DNA of 64,000 nt from Bog-159 sp963818855 (GCA_963818855.1 CAWFUH010000017.1:434001-498000), one strand, 5' to 3'. Counted from the first letter of the stretch, positions 35,869 to 46,454 are shown. The notes: generated by a model not told the origin, from the sequence alone. A program made the numbers and translations.

Positions 35869-37779
35869 TCACGAAGCCTTCCGCATGGCGGCGGGACGCC
35901 GGGTGACGCGCGCCGCACGACGGCGAAGACGGCCGTACAGGATCCACTCGGCGAGTAGTAACGCACCGCCGGCCAAGGCCAGCCACTGCCAGAGGTCGGT
36001 GGATTCCGCGAGCGGCGCGGCGAAGCGGGGAATGCCGTGGTGCGTTTCGGGAGGTACATCCCACTTGGATTCCCAGAGCTGAGGCAGCGTGAGCGAATAG
36101 ACGTATTCGCGATCGCCGGCCAGCACGCGCACGGCGCCGGGTGTACCGCTGAAGAATTCGAGCGAACCACTGTGCAGCGTGAAGGGCACGGGGTTTCCAT
36201 CGTCACCGACCACGCGCACACCGGACGGCGGCACATCGGAATCGAGTGAGACTTTCACCGTTCCTACGCTGCCGGCGGTCAATTCCCAGCGGCGGAAAAT
36301 CTCGGGCGCCATCCAGCGCAGCAGGTTGGCGTAGAGCAGGGGTGTGGCCAGTTCGTAGCGCATGGCTGAAAGCGCCGGATGAAAGCCCAACACGACGGTT
36401 TTGGGCTTGCCGGGACGTGCCACGATGACGGGGCCTTCGGCTACTTCGGCGATTTTCAGATCATCGGGCGCCGCTTCGAAAACCGAAGCGGATTCCAGGC
36501 GCAGATCCTTGACGCGCAGCCCGGCACCGAGCGAGTGATCGGCTAGCCATCCGGTCAGGGGCGCGTCGGATACGCGCGCGCGCATCGGTATGGGGGAACC
36601 GCCGGACGGTGGATCGATCCAGATGGCATCCGAGGGCGGGGGAGTGGGGGGATGGAAACGGTCGAGGATGATGAGCTGGGCCGAAGTTTGGGCGGTGTAT
36701 TCGGAAGGCGCGCGGAAGGTTGCGATTACTTGCGGGCTGGCGGCCAGGACCGGCCGCAACAGTTCGGGTTCGGCGGAATAAACCGTCACGCGCAGCGCCG
36801 GCTGGGCGGGCAGTTGGATTACCGCGAGGTCGTCGGCAGGGAACGCGTCGTGCGGGAGCAGTTGCACCTGCAGAAATCCGGCGGCGCGGCTGCGGAACTG
36901 GAAGCTGGTTTCGCGGCTGGCGCCAGGCGCGAGCGTGACGCGCTGGGAGCCGGCGGGCAGGGTGCCGGGACCGCCGGCAGACGGGCCGAAGGTGAGCGCG
37001 AGGGTGACGGTGCGCGGCGCCGCGCCGTAGTTGCGTAGCGATGCGTAGATCTCCCACACGTCGGAATCGGATGTGGAGCGGCGCGCCCCGATGCGCCGCA
37101 GCCCGCAATTTTCGACCGCATCGGGCACGCTTAGAAAGCGCAGATTGCGGAGGCCCAGCTTGCCCGGTTCGCGTTCGGCGAGCTTGTCGGTGCCGACGAA
37201 GACCACTTCTCCGGCGCGCCGGCCGCTTTGGTTTTGGATCTGGCGGGCGAAGGCCAGTGCCTGGTCAAGATTCAACGCCGTGGCGCCAGGTCGCGATTCG
37301 GCGATGGCCTGTGCGAGCTTTTTGCGGTCGGGTTCGAAAGCCGTGGCGGGCGTGGTGAGAGCATCGGCGCGCACCAGCATGATGCGGTCGCGCGCGGGGA
37401 CGGCACGCACATAGGCGCGTGCGCGGTCGCGGGCGAGGCTCATTAATGTGCGGTTGGAGGTGCGGGCGGCCATCCAGGCGGAGGTGTCCAGGATGAGCAC
37501 GTGGTCGCGCGGTGCGGTGGCGGGTGCGCCGAGGCGCAACTGCGCGATGGCCAGCAGCAGCAGCGCGATACTGGCCAGTTGCAGCAGCAACGAGAGCGGC
37601 TGTTGGATGCGGCGGCGGCGCGCGACTACGGTAGGCTGTTCGGCCGATTGCCAAAAGCGCAAAGTAGAGACAACCTGGCGGCGGCGGGAGCGGTCGAGGA
37701 GGTACAGCGCCAGCATCACCGCGGAGACGGAGCCGAACAGGGCGAGCAACTGCGGGAGGGTGAGATTCAGCAGATGCAT
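35869..37779 (-). CDS. BatA/aerotolerance-type membrane protein with VWA domain
   Basis: 636 residues. The N-terminus MHLLNLTLPQLLALFGSVSAVMLALYLLDRS.R and the second helix (IQQPLSLLLQLASIALLLLAIAQLRLG) match the BatA N-terminal domain. A degenerate VWA domain follows (DHVLILDTSAWMAARTSNRT; ARDRIMLVRADA). After a beta-rich middle (about 230-560), the C-terminus has one more helix (STDLWQWLALAGGALLLAEWIL). The MIDAS motif is weakened (DTSAW for DxSxS), so metal binding is doubtful. It stands between the DUF58 gene and the VWA gene, which begins 4 bp after its stop. Confidence 0.87.
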   Translation of the reverse strand: MHLLNLTLPQLLALFGSVSAVMLALYLLDRSRRRQVVSTLRFWQSAEQPTVVARRRRIQQPLSLLLQLASIALLLLAIAQLRLGAPATAPRDHVLILDTSAWMAARTSNRTLMSLARDRARAYVRAVPARDRIMLVRADALTTPATAFEPDRKKLAQAIAESRPGATALNLDQALAFARQIQNQSGRRAGEVVFVGTDKLAEREPGKLGLRNLRFLSVPDAVENCGLRRIGARRSTSDSDVWEIYASLRNYGAAPRTVTLALTFGPSAGGPGTLPAGSQRVTLAPGASRETSFQFRSRAAGFLQVQLLPHDAFPADDLAVIQLPAQPALRVTVYSAEPELLRPVLAASPQVIATFRAPSEYTAQTSAQLIILDRFHPPTPPPSDAIWIDPPSGGSPIPMRARVSDAPLTGWLADHSLGAGLRVKDLRLESASVFEAAPDDLKIAEVAEGPVIVARPGKPKTVVLGFHPALSAMRYELATPLLYANLLRWMAPEIFRRWELTAGSVGTVKVSLDSDVPPSGVRVVGDDGNPVPFTLHSGSLEFFSGTPGAVRVLAGDREYVYSLTLPQLWESKWDVPPETHHGIPRFAAPLAESTDLWQWLALAGGALLLAEWILYGRLRRRAARVTRRPAAMRKAS

Positions 37780-37855
37780 TTCTGGTGGGTGGTGGGTGCG
37801 CGGCCTTCGGCCGCGGGTGCTGGGTGCTGGGTGCTGGGTGCTGGGGCATCGCGCA
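37780..37855 (+). repeat. GGGTGCT tandem repeat between DUF58 and BatA-like genes
   Basis: Simple GGGTGCTG/GGTGGGT repeats (four tandem GGGTGCT units near 37815-37845). They break the otherwise tight moxR gene set with a 76-bp spacer. No function inferred. Confidence 0.55.
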
Positions 37856-38734
37856 TCAGGCTACTCCTTGCGCTCTTACCAGCGGGCCGAAGATGACTTC
37901 TTCTACGGGTTGCGCGGTGGAGACTCCGGCGTAGCGGCCTCCGTTGCGCAAGGCTAGTTTTTGAATGGCGGCGGCGTTTTCGTCGAACGATTCTGTATAG
38001 CGGGCGCGGGCTGTTTCGTCGAATTGGACTTTCAGGTGCGCTCCGGTTTCGGCATCCTCCAGGTCCAGTTCACCATCCCAGGGCGGGGTGCGATCCTCTT
38101 CGGACCAGATTTGCAACAGCATCAGTTCGTGGCCGAAATCCGCGAGGAATTGCAGCCCTCTTTCGCAGCCCTGATCGTCCAGGAAATCGGAGATGACGAT
38201 CACCAGGCCGCGCTGCCCGTATCGCGTGACGAACTCGCGCAACACGGTGAAAAAATCGGTCTGGCCGCCGGGTTCGAGGGCTGTGAGCGAATCGAGCACC
38301 GGACCGAAGCGATGCCGGCCGCCGGTACACAGATGCCGGCGCCCGAGTTTGTTCGAGAATGAGTGCAGTTCGATGCCGTCCAGGCGCACCATGCCGACGT
38401 AGCAGAGCGCACCGGCGAGGCGCCGGGCGTAATCGAATTTGCCGCCGGTCTGCATGGAAGAGCTGGTATCGATGAGCAGGCGCACGGGCACGCGCGGCTC
38501 GACTTGAAACATTTTCAGGAAGAGTTTTTCGAGGCGCAGGTAGGCGCGCCAGTTAACCGCGCGCAGATCGTCGCCGTGATGAAAACTGCGATGGTCCAGA
38601 AATTCCTGGCCGGCGCCGGAGAAGCGCGAGGGATTGTGCCCGCCGACTAGGCCGGGGAATGACTTTTGCCAGCGCAGGGCCAGGCGCTCCAGTTTCTCCA
38701 GAAATTCGCGGTCGAGAATGGGCACGGCATCCAT
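37856..38734 (-). CDS. DUF58 domain protein (VWA-like, moxR cluster)
   Basis: 292 residues. It begins ILDREFLEKLERLALRWQKSF and has the family core GAGQEFLDHRSFHHGDDLRAVNWRAYLR and RLLIDTSSSMQTGGKFDYARRLAGALCYVG, the latter being a VWA-like MIDAS motif (DxSxS). DUF58 proteins are encoded after MoxR AAA+ ATPases and are probable substrates or cofactors for that chaperone. It lies 15 bp after moxR. No transmembrane segment was seen in this short version. Confidence 0.93.
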   Translation of the reverse strand: MDAVPILDREFLEKLERLALRWQKSFPGLVGGHNPSRFSGAGQEFLDHRSFHHGDDLRAVNWRAYLRLEKLFLKMFQVEPRVPVRLLIDTSSSMQTGGKFDYARRLAGALCYVGMVRLDGIELHSFSNKLGRRHLCTGGRHRFGPVLDSLTALEPGGQTDFFTVLREFVTRYGQRGLVIVISDFLDDQGCERGLQFLADFGHELMLLQIWSEEDRTPPWDGELDLEDAETGAHLKVQFDETARARYTESFDENAAAIQKLALRNGGRYAGVSTAQPVEEVIFGPLVRAQGVA

Positions 38735-38749
38735 GGCCTGATAGGCTGC

Positions 38750-39742
38750 TTACGCGGCGGCGTGCGCGCTGGTTTCCTCGATGATCGCGTTCAAAATAGT
38801 CTCCGGCGTCTGACCGTCGGCGTGCGCGTCGAAGTTGAGGATAATGCGGTGGCGGAGAACGGCGCGGGCCACGTGCTGCACGTCATCGATGGCGAGATGA
38901 TAGCGGCCGCGCATGAGCGCCAGCACACGCCCGCACTCGACCAGAGCCTGTGCGCCGCGGGGAGAGCTTCCGTAGCGGACATATTTGCGGGCCGATTCGT
39001 GCGCCTCGCGCTGTTCCGGCTGGGTGGCCATGACCAGTTGAATGGCGTACTCCTGTACGTGCGGGGCGACCAGAACCTCGCGGCATACGGCGCGCACTTC
39101 CATGATGGCGTCGCGGTCGAGGACCGCAGACACTTGCGCTTCTTCGCTTTGAATGGTGCGCTCCACGATGCGGTTTAACTCCGCGCGCGTGGGATAAGTG
39201 ACCAAAATTTTCATGAGGAAACGGTCGAGCTGGGCTTCCGGGAGCGGGTAAGTGCCCTCCATCTCGATGGGGTTCTGCGTGGCCATGACCAGAAAGGGAC
39301 GTTCCAGTTCGTGGGTGGTGGTGCCGCTGGTGACAGTCCGCTCCTGCATGGCTTCGAGCAGGGCGGATTGGGTCTTGGGTGTGGCGCGATTGATTTCGTC
39401 GGCCAACACCAGGTTGGCGAAGATTGGGCCGGGCTGAAACTGCAGGAATTTGGCGCCGTGGTCGCGGGTTTCGATGATCATGCTGCCCACGATGTCGGCG
39501 GGCATCAGGTCCGGGGTGAACTGTATGCGTGAGTATTTCAACTGCAGGGCGCGCGCCAGAGTGCGCAGCAGAGTGGTTTTTCCGAGGCCGGGCACGCCTT
39601 CGAGTAGGACGTGTCCGGAGGCCAGCAAGCAGATGAGGACGCCTTCCACGACGTCCTCCTGGCCGACGATGATTTTGGCGATTTCGGCTCGAACGCGTGC
39701 CAGGCGTTCGACGGCCATTTCGAGCGCCGCTTCAGTTCCCAC
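38750..39742 (-). CDS. MoxR-family AAA+ ATPase
   Basis: 330 residues from GTG 39742, which leaves the usual ~23 residues before the conserved IVGQEDVVEGVLICLLASGHVLLEG; the frame is open to 39820 and ATG 39718 is another option. Walker A is GVPGLGKTT, Walker B LVLADEINRA, sensor-1 VMATQNPIEMEGTYPLPEAQLDRF. MoxR proteins use ATP to help assemble or activate VWA-domain partners. It heads a minus-strand cluster moxR-DUF58-BatA-VWA. An IS630 element inserted 92 bp upstream of the start may have cut off the original promoter. Confidence 0.93.
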   Translation of the reverse strand: MGTEAALEMAVERLARVRAEIAKIIVGQEDVVEGVLICLLASGHVLLEGVPGLGKTTLLRTLARALQLKYSRIQFTPDLMPADIVGSMIIETRDHGAKFLQFQPGPIFANLVLADEINRATPKTQSALLEAMQERTVTSGTTTHELERPFLVMATQNPIEMEGTYPLPEAQLDRFLMKILVTYPTRAELNRIVERTIQSEEAQVSAVLDRDAIMEVRAVCREVLVAPHVQEYAIQLVMATQPEQREAHESARKYVRYGSSPRGAQALVECGRVLALMRGRYHLAIDDVQHVARAVLRHRIILNFDAHADGQTPETILNAIIEETSAHAAA

Positions 39743-39834
39743 TTTCCTATTGTAGAGCACCGGGTGCTCGTGGGCGGAGGTTCGGCTGGGGCAGGGAACG
39801 GAGGCGCCCGCGGTTGACATAGCAGACCGATCTA

Positions 39835-40954
39835 GTACCTACTTGCATAAATTAGAGTAAATACGTTGGGGCTTGGTCTGGTGGACGACAGCCTTGGTCC
39901 ACTCGAAGGGCGAAGCTTTCGGATTGTAAACCTCGACAAAGGCGTCGATGGCCTCCCTGAGCTGGCGGGGAGAGGTGAAGCTGGCGCCGCGCAGCGCCGC
40001 GCGACTCATAATACTGAACCAGCACTCCACCTGGTTGAGCCAGGAGCTGTAGGTGGGGATGAAGTGCAAGTGGACGTTGGGATGCGCTTGCAGCCATCTG
40101 TCCCGCTTGGGCTTGTGGGTATTCAAGTTGTCCAGCACCACGTGAATCATCCGGTCCGGATGGTCCGCTACGACGCCATTCATAAAGTCCAGAAACTCGC
40201 GGCGGCGGCGCCGCGGGTAATGGCCAGTCTGCACTTGGCCGGTCAGGATGTTCAGGGCGGCAAAAAGGGTCGTGGTACCGTGTCGCTTATAGCAGTGACT
40301 GAAACCGTTCACCGCTTTGCCATCTGGGAGGCGGAGAAAGCCCTGCGCGCGTTCCAGCGCCTGAATATGCGGTTTCTCGTCGACCGACAGCACCACCGCG
40401 TGTTCCGGAGGATTCAGATAGATCCCCACCACATCGGCGGCTTTGGGCCCAAACTCGGGATCGGTGCTGATACACCAGCTCCGTCGCCGCTGTAACTGGA
40501 TTTTGTACTTGCGCAAAATCCGCCATGTGTGCGCCGCACTGACATCGCCCAAAGCCTCCGCCAACAAGCGGCCGTTCCATTGCGCATAGCCGCGCGGCGG
40601 GTCCTGATCGAGCAGCGCCAGCACGCGCCGGTCGGTTTCCCGGTCGTACCGCCGAGGCTTGCCGGTGCGGGGGGCGTCCGACAGCGCATTCAAACGGTCC
40701 CGCACGAAGCGCTGCCGCCATTTAGAAACACGCGCCAGTCGTGTGTGCAACCTTTTGGCAATTTCCACAACCGCAACGCCTTGGTGCGACATTAGAATGA
40801 TCCGGGCGCGATCCGCCAGCCGTTGCTCTCCGCTGCCCTTGCGTGTCCAGGCGCGCAACACCTGCTCTTCCTGCTCGGTCAGGCGTATTTCAGCCGTCTT
40901 TGATCGGGACATACCCGATTATCTCTATTAACTGCTATTTATGCAAGTTAATAC
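39835..40954 (-). mobile_element. IS630-family insertion sequence
   Basis: A 1120-bp element bounded by imperfect inverted repeats: left end GTACCTACTTGCATAAAT, right end (reverse complement) GTATTAACTTGCATAAAT. It is flanked by TA at 39833-39834 and 40955-40956, the target duplication typical of IS630/Tc1. It contains one transposase gene with all three catalytic acids. It looks recent and intact. Confidence 0.9.
39839..40912 (-). CDS. IS630-family transposase
   Basis: 357 residues. N-terminal helix-turn-helix (LADRARIILMSHQGVAVVEIAKRLHT ... VSKWRQRFVRDRLNAL) for end binding, then a DDE catalytic domain: first Asp in VVLSVDEKPHIQAL, second in HVVLDNLNTHKPKR, Glu in YSSWLNQVECWFSIM. The frame is uninterrupted and fills the element between its inverted repeats, so the protein should be able to move the element. 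Confidence 0.95.
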   Translation of the reverse strand: MSRSKTAEIRLTEQEEQVLRAWTRKGSGEQRLADRARIILMSHQGVAVVEIAKRLHTRLARVSKWRQRFVRDRLNALSDAPRTGKPRRYDRETDRRVLALLDQDPPRGYAQWNGRLLAEALGDVSAAHTWRILRKYKIQLQRRRSWCISTDPEFGPKAADVVGIYLNPPEHAVVLSVDEKPHIQALERAQGFLRLPDGKAVNGFSHCYKRHGTTTLFAALNILTGQVQTGHYPRRRRREFLDFMNGVVADHPDRMIHVVLDNLNTHKPKRDRWLQAHPNVHLHFIPTYSSWLNQVECWFSIMSRAALRGASFTSPRQLREAIDAFVEVYNPKASPFEWTKAVVHQTKPQRIYSNLCK

Positions 40955-41009
40955 TAGTATGATTTGCTAAATCGATGGATCACCGAAGGTGCGGCAAGGA
41001 GTCAGTGCG

Positions 41010-42383
41010 ATGAAGTTATTTATACTGCTTCTTGCCATGACTCCTGCCTTCGCGCCGGCCCAGGTGGGATCGCATCGGCACTACGGCCCGGATCCCATCA
41101 GACCCTGCTCCACGCGCCTCGCGGATTGCCCGGTGTTATCCAACAAACCGCCATCCGATCCGAATCAACTTACCGCAGCCGAGGTGGGAAAGCTGGTTTC
41201 GAGCGCGGTTGCGGCGGCGGCCAACCCCGCGATCGCGGTAGTGGTGGTGGACCGCGGCGGCCGCGTGCTGGGCGTCTTCCGCGGCAGCCAGTCCAGCAGC
41301 GCGATCGTCGAAACGGCCTTGTCGTTGGCGCGCGCGGGCGCCTTTTTCAGCAGTATGGGTACGCCGCTCTCGTCGCGCACGGTGGCTTAAATCAGCGCAC
41401 CCAATTTTCCGCCGGGCATTCCAAACCAGCCATCCGGCGCTCTGTACGGTATCGCGAATACGAATCGGGGATGCTATTTGAGCGGCTCGTACTTGCCCAA
41501 TCAGCAAATACCGCGCCCCATGAATGCGACTTGCACTGGTTATTCGCACGGCATTGGGACTGTGCCCGGTGGTCTGCCGATTTTTCGCAACGGCGAAGAA
41601 GTCATCGGCGGCATCGGGGTGGCGGGCTTTACGAATAACGACGTGGCCGAGTACGCCGCCACGGTGGCCACCCAACAAACTGGTTTCTTTGTGAATCCTC
41701 TGCCCACGCCCGGCGGCATCTATCTGAACGGTTTTCTCTTGCCTTTTCTGGCGCAGCAGCCTCCTACGGGAGTCGCACCAGGACCCAGCCCGGGCGCCTA
41801 CGGGGTGGGACCATACTCGGGCATGCCGGAGCCGGAAGGTTTGGCTGGTGGGACCGAATGCCGGCAGCGTGCTGAGCGCGACCGAAGTCGGCAACATCAT
41901 TATGAACGCGGAAGCTACCGCGACTCTGACACGCGCCGCTATCCGCTTTACCCCACTGATGCTGAAATGGTGATCAGCGTGCGCGGACTTGAATGGCACC
42001 ATCCTGGGCCTCAACCGCATGCACTCGGCCCGAATCTGGTGACCAGCGACCTGCCGGGTGTCCCCGTGGGCACCGCCGTCACCAACCGGACCGTCGGTTT
42101 TGGCGCACAGCCTTTTCTCAATGCCTGCACGCAGGGACATCAGCCGGCCAACCTGAATCAATCCGGGATTGTGTTCTTCCCCGGATCGGCGCCGTTGTAC
42201 CAGAATGGAGTGATGGTGGGTGGTTTGGGCGTGTCCGGCGATGGCGTCGATCAGGACGACTACGTCACTTCCGGCGGCGCCCAAAGTTACCTCGCGGCGG
42301 ACTCCATCCGCGCCGATCAGGTACTGATCCGCGGTGTGCGCCTGCCATACTGGAAGTTTCCGCGCGATCCGCAGCTGCAATAA
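41010..42383 (+). pseudogene. Decayed heme-binding (GlcG/HbpS-like, DUF336) secreted protein
   Basis: Start ATG 41010 with GGAG upstream and a signal peptide (MKLFILLLAMTPAFAPAQ). The first GlcG/HbpS-like part (LTAAEVGKLVSSAVAAAANPAIAVVVVDRGGRVLG ... GAFFSSMGTPLSSRTV) is stopped by TAA at 41388-41390, yet the same frame continues with typical sequence (ISAPNFPPGIPNQPSGALYGIAN ... FRNGEEVIGGIGVAGF). Near 41838 the frame shifts (VWLVGPNAGSVLSATEVGNIIMNAEA), again near 41970, and a deletion precedes the last stretch (PVGTAVTNRTVGFGAQPF ... QSGIVFFPGSAPLYQNGVMVGGLGVSGDGVDQDDYV). At least four lesions show real decay. It starts 55 bp from the IS630 element. Confidence 0.85.
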
Positions 42384-42423
42384 TAGCCGCGCGGTGGAGA
42401 ACAGAACTCGCGAGACCATTGAC

Positions 42424-43426
42424 GTGATCACAAAGTTCCTGCTGGGGCTTGCCTTCTTCGCCGTCACACCCGCTTGGGCCGCCGATGCGATGCAGCCGCT
42501 CGACATTAAACCCGGGCTCTGGGAGATTACTTTGACGGTTCGGACTAGCGGCCCGCCGCCGCTGCCGCCCGAACTCCTCGCCGGACTATCGCCCGAAGAA
42601 CGCGCCAGGATCGAAACGAAGGCCAAAGAGCGGGCGGCCGCAGGGCCGCGGACTACGGTCAAGAGAAGCTGCCTGGATGACCAGGAACGCCAGCAGCCGT
42701 TCATACTCACGTTTGGCGGCGAGGATCAGGGCTGCCGGCAGACGATTGTGAACGCGTCGCGCAAACAGGCAGGAGGTTCGCGTAGAATGCGGCCGCGGGT
42801 TGTCAAAAGGCGGCGGAACATACCGCATCGAGGCCATCGATCCGGAGAACGTGAAGGTTTCGTCAGACTGGTCTGCAACGGATGGCTCGCGCGCGATGAA
42901 GACGAGCTCGACCGCTACTTTAAAGTGGCTCGGCGAGATTTGTGAAGTGGAGTTCGCCAGTTCGGCACCCACGCCGGCTAAGCCCAATCTGCCGGAAACC
43001 ACCATCCATGCAGTCGCGCCTGCACGCGTGCCCGCGCCGGCACCCGTCAGCAGCCCGCCGGCACAGACTTCCGCAAAGCCGGCCGCAAAGCCTGCAAGCG
43101 CGGACGCAGGGTATTATTACAGGCTTGGAAAAGAGCTGGCCGGCCGGAACGATTTCGAGGAAGCATTGAAGTCCCTTAACCGCGCCATCAAGCTGGATGC
43201 GCGGCAGGCCATCGCTTACAATGCGCGCGGTTATGTGTATCTGCGGCAAAAGAACTTCGCCGGCGCGCTGGCGGACTTCTCCGAGGCCATTCGCCTGCGC
43301 CCGGATTACATCAACGCTTACCAGAACCGCGCCACCGCGCGACGCCGGCTGGGCGACGAACCAGGGGCCGCAGAAGACAACCGCAAAGCTGCGGAACTGG
43401 CCAGCCGGCCAAACGGAAGCCGTTAA
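42424..43426 (+). CDS. DUF3617 domain protein with C-terminal TPR, frameshifted
   Basis: Start GTG 42424 leads into a signal peptide (VITKFLLGLAFFAVTPAWAA) and the DUF3617 hallmark MQPLDIKPGLWEITLTV plus PPELLAGLSPEERARIE. Near 42768-42775 the frame must move by one extra base to continue with EVRVECGRGLSKGGGTYRIEAIDPENVKV and the rest of DUF3617. After a Pro/Ala linker come about three TPR units (YYRLGKELAGRNDFEEALKSLNRAIKLD, AYNARGYVYLRQKNFAGALADFSEAIRL). DUF3617 alone is common in acidobacteria; the fused TPR is less usual. Function unknown, probably periplasmic. Confidence 0.8.
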
Positions 43427-43476
43427 ATCTGAACGGCCTCCGTTACCGGCAGGGAAGGCGCCTCTGCGCGCTTCGC

Positions 43477-43848
43477 TTACCGTCGTGCGCCGCCATGGAA
43501 ACCACCGCCGTGAAAACCTCCACCTACGTGGCCCACAACTCCGCCACGATATCCCCATCCGCCATGGCCCCAGCCGCCGCGATAACCCCAGCCGCCGCGA
43601 CCCCACCCGCCATAGCCGAAGCCAAGCCCAATAGAAGGCCCGGCGTACGGATAGCCGTAAGCGTAAGGACCATAAGCGGGCGGATAATTATACGCATACC
43701 CATAGGGATAGGCGTACGGATACGAATATACCGGCCCTGGCGCGACTCCTACCCCTACGCCGAACCGCACAGCCGCATTGGCCTTCGGGCTGGCGAATGC
43801 CAGCATCCCGGCAAGGGCAAGTGTTGCAAGTCCAACCTTTTTCAGCAT
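43477..43848 (-). CDS. Secreted Gly/Tyr-rich low-complexity protein
   Basis: 123 residues. ATG with GGAGGT upstream. Signal peptide MLKKVGLATLALAGMLAFASPKANA. The mature part is almost only Gly, Tyr, Pro, Ala (YSYPYAYPYGYAYNYPPAYGPYAYG; GGWGRGGWGYRGGWGHGGWGYRGG) and His at the end. Such sequences are flexible or form beta-rich surface material; no domain is recognised. It is convergent with the DUF3617-TPR gene and divergent from the ADOP permease gene. Confidence 0.8.
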   Translation of the reverse strand: MLKKVGLATLALAGMLAFASPKANAAVRFGVGVGVAPGPVYSYPYAYPYGYAYNYPPAYGPYAYGYPYAGPSIGLGFGYGGWGRGGWGYRGGWGHGGWGYRGGVVGHVGGGFHGGGFHGGARR

Positions 43849-43992
43849 CTTTCTACCTCCAATTGTTTAGACGCGACCACGCCAGGGCGGACTGCAAATG
43901 TTTGTAAAGGTCTTTTCGCTGCTGAGGAACATTACCAACCCCAGCAGCGTATCAGCTAGCAGCGTATCAATTAAAACGCCTCTGGAGATGAG

Positions 43993-46444
43993 ATGGAAAC
44001 CTTTCTGCAAGACATTCGCTACGGCATTCGCATGGTGGCCAAATCACCAGGCTTCGCAGCGATTGCGATTTTCACGCTGGCGCTTGGCATCGGCGCGAAT
44101 ACGGCACTCTTTTCCGTGGTGAATGGCGTGCTGCTCAATCCGCTTCCATACCGGCAGCCGGATCGCCTGATGGCCATCTATGCAAAGACCAGGGAATTCG
44201 AGCACTCTTCCATCTCGTATCCTAATTTTCTCGACTGGGTGCGCAGCCAGCGCTCTTTCTCCTCAATCGCGGCCTATCCGCGAGGAGAATTATAACCTGA
44301 CAGGCGTGGGCGAGCCCGAGCGCGTGAAAGCGGAAATGATCTCCGCGGATTTCTTCTCGGTGCTCGGCGTGAACCCCGTGGCGGGCCGCCTGCTGCGCCC
44401 CGAGGAGGACCAGGTGGGCGCACAGCCGGTGGCGCTCATCAGCGGCGGATTCTGGAAACGGAGGTTTGGTTCTTCGCCGGACGCGGTCGGGAAAACGTTG
44501 ACTCTCAACGGAGTGGGATACACGGTGGTCGGCATCATTCCCGCGGATTTTCGCTATCAAAGCGGCAATTTTCAGAACAGCGACGTTTATGTGCCCATCG
44601 GCCAGTGGAACGACACGACCTTTCGCGACAGGCGCACCGGTATGGGCATGGACGCGGTGGGCCGGCTTAAGCCAGGCGTGACGCTGCAGCAGGCCCAGTC
44701 AGACATGGACGCCGTGGCGCAACGTCTTGCCGAGGCATATCCGGGTGCCGACAAGGGCAGCGGCATCGCACTCCTGGCGCTGAAACAGGACGTGGTGGGC
44801 AACATCCGGCCGTTTCTCCTGGTGCTGCTGGGTGCGGTGGGATTTGTTCTCCTGATAGCCTGCGTGAATGTCGCTAATTTGCTTTTGGCGCGCTCGACCG
44901 GGCGCATTCGCGAATTCGCAATTCGCGCGGCGCTGGGCGCGCGCCGGGGACGCGTGATCCGGCAGCTTCTCACCGAGAGCCTGGTACTTTCCTGCGCCGG
45001 GGGCGGTTTGGGCCTGCTGCTGGCGGCCTGGGGAACGCAGGCGGCCATCCGGCTGATGCCAGAGGCCCTGCCGCGGGCGGATTCCGTGCATATCGATTCC
45101 CGCGTTTTGCTCTTTACTCTGGCGGCGTCTGTATTGGCGGGTATCTTCTTCGGACTCGCGCCGGCGCTGAAAACCTCCCGCGCAGACCTGCACGCAACGC
45201 TGAAAGAAGGAGGGCGCGGGTCAAGCGGCGCGCGCCTCCAGTTGCAAGGGCTGTTCGTGGTCGTCGAGATGGCGATGGCGCTGGTGCTGCTGGTCGGAGC
45301 GGGGTTGATGATCCGCAGCCTGGCCAACCTCTGGAACATCAATCCGGGCTTTAATCCGAGCCAGGTGGTCACTTTTGCGGTTTCCTGTCCCACAGCCCCG
45401 GGAGCCACGCCAGGTGCCATTCGCTCGTCCATGCGCCAGCTCCAGGACACGGTAGCTGCCGTTCCCGGGGTGGAGGCGGCTTCGCTCAACGCGGGCGCGT
45501 TGCCCATGTCCGGTGATTCCGAGGTGCCGTTTTGGATTGAGGGCCAGCCCAAGCCGGCGACTGATTCGGAAATGAAAGCGGCGCTGTTTTACGTCGTCGA
45601 GCCGGACTATTTGAAGGCCATGGGAATTTCTCTGGAGCGCGGTCGATTCCTCACGCCCGCGGATAACGAACATTCGCAGTTCGTCATCGCCATCGATGAA
45701 AAGTTCGCTAAGCTTTACTTCGCGGGCCAGAACCCGATTGGCCAGCGGGTGAACATCGCCATCCTCAACACGGTGGCCGAAATTGTGGGAATCGTAGGAC
45801 ACGTCAAGCAATGGGGCCTGGCTGAAGACGCCAACTCGCCTATCCAGGCGCAGTTCTATATGGCGTATGCGCAGGTTCCCGACCAGTTCGTGCCGCTCCT
45901 GTCGCGCGGCGGCCTCTTCGCCGTGCGGACGAAAGGATCACCGGAAATCGAAATGGGCGCCATTCGGCGGGCACTCGCGAACGTTAACGGCGAGATCGTG
46001 GTCTACCAAACCCAGACCATGGACAAGATCATCTCCGATTCGCTGGCCGCGCGGCGATTTTCGATGATTATGCTCGGTATCTTCTCCGCGCTCGCGCTGG
46101 TTCTGTCGTGCGTCGGAATCTATGGCGTGCTTTCATATCTGGCCGGGCAGCGTACCCATGAGATCGGCATTCGCATAGCGCTCGGCGCGCAGCGAAATGA
46201 CGTGCTGCGATTAATTCTGGGCCATGGCACGAAGATGGCCTTCACCGGAGTCGCAGTGGGCATCGCCGCTTCTCTGGCGCTGACCCGGCTGATGGCCAAG
46301 CTGCTTTACGGTGTGAGCACGTATGACCCGCTTACGTTTCTCGCGGTGGCGTGCCTGTTGATTTTTGTGGCTCTGACAGCGACTTACATTCCGGCACGGC
46401 GCGCGATGCGGGTGGATCCAACGGTCGCGCTGAGATACGAGTAA
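43993..46444 (+). CDS. ADOP-family permease (FtsX/MacB-type), frameshifted
   Basis: The start METFLQDIRYGIRMVAKSPGFAAIAIFTLALGIGANTALFSVVNGVLL is standard for the family. After ~95 residues the frame ends (AAYPRGEL), while the +1 frame continues directly with ENYNLTGVGEPERVKAEMISADFFSVLGV and runs to 46444 with two FtsX domains (REFAIRAALGARRGRVIRQLLTES; HEIGIRIALGAQRNDVLRLIL) and the end PTVALRYE. One extra base near 44270-44285 explains it. If real, the protein is lost; if a sequence error, it is a full 810-residue permease. Unlike the copy at 7400, no padR lies beside it. Confidence 0.85.
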
Positions 46445-46454
46445 CAGCGAGCGG

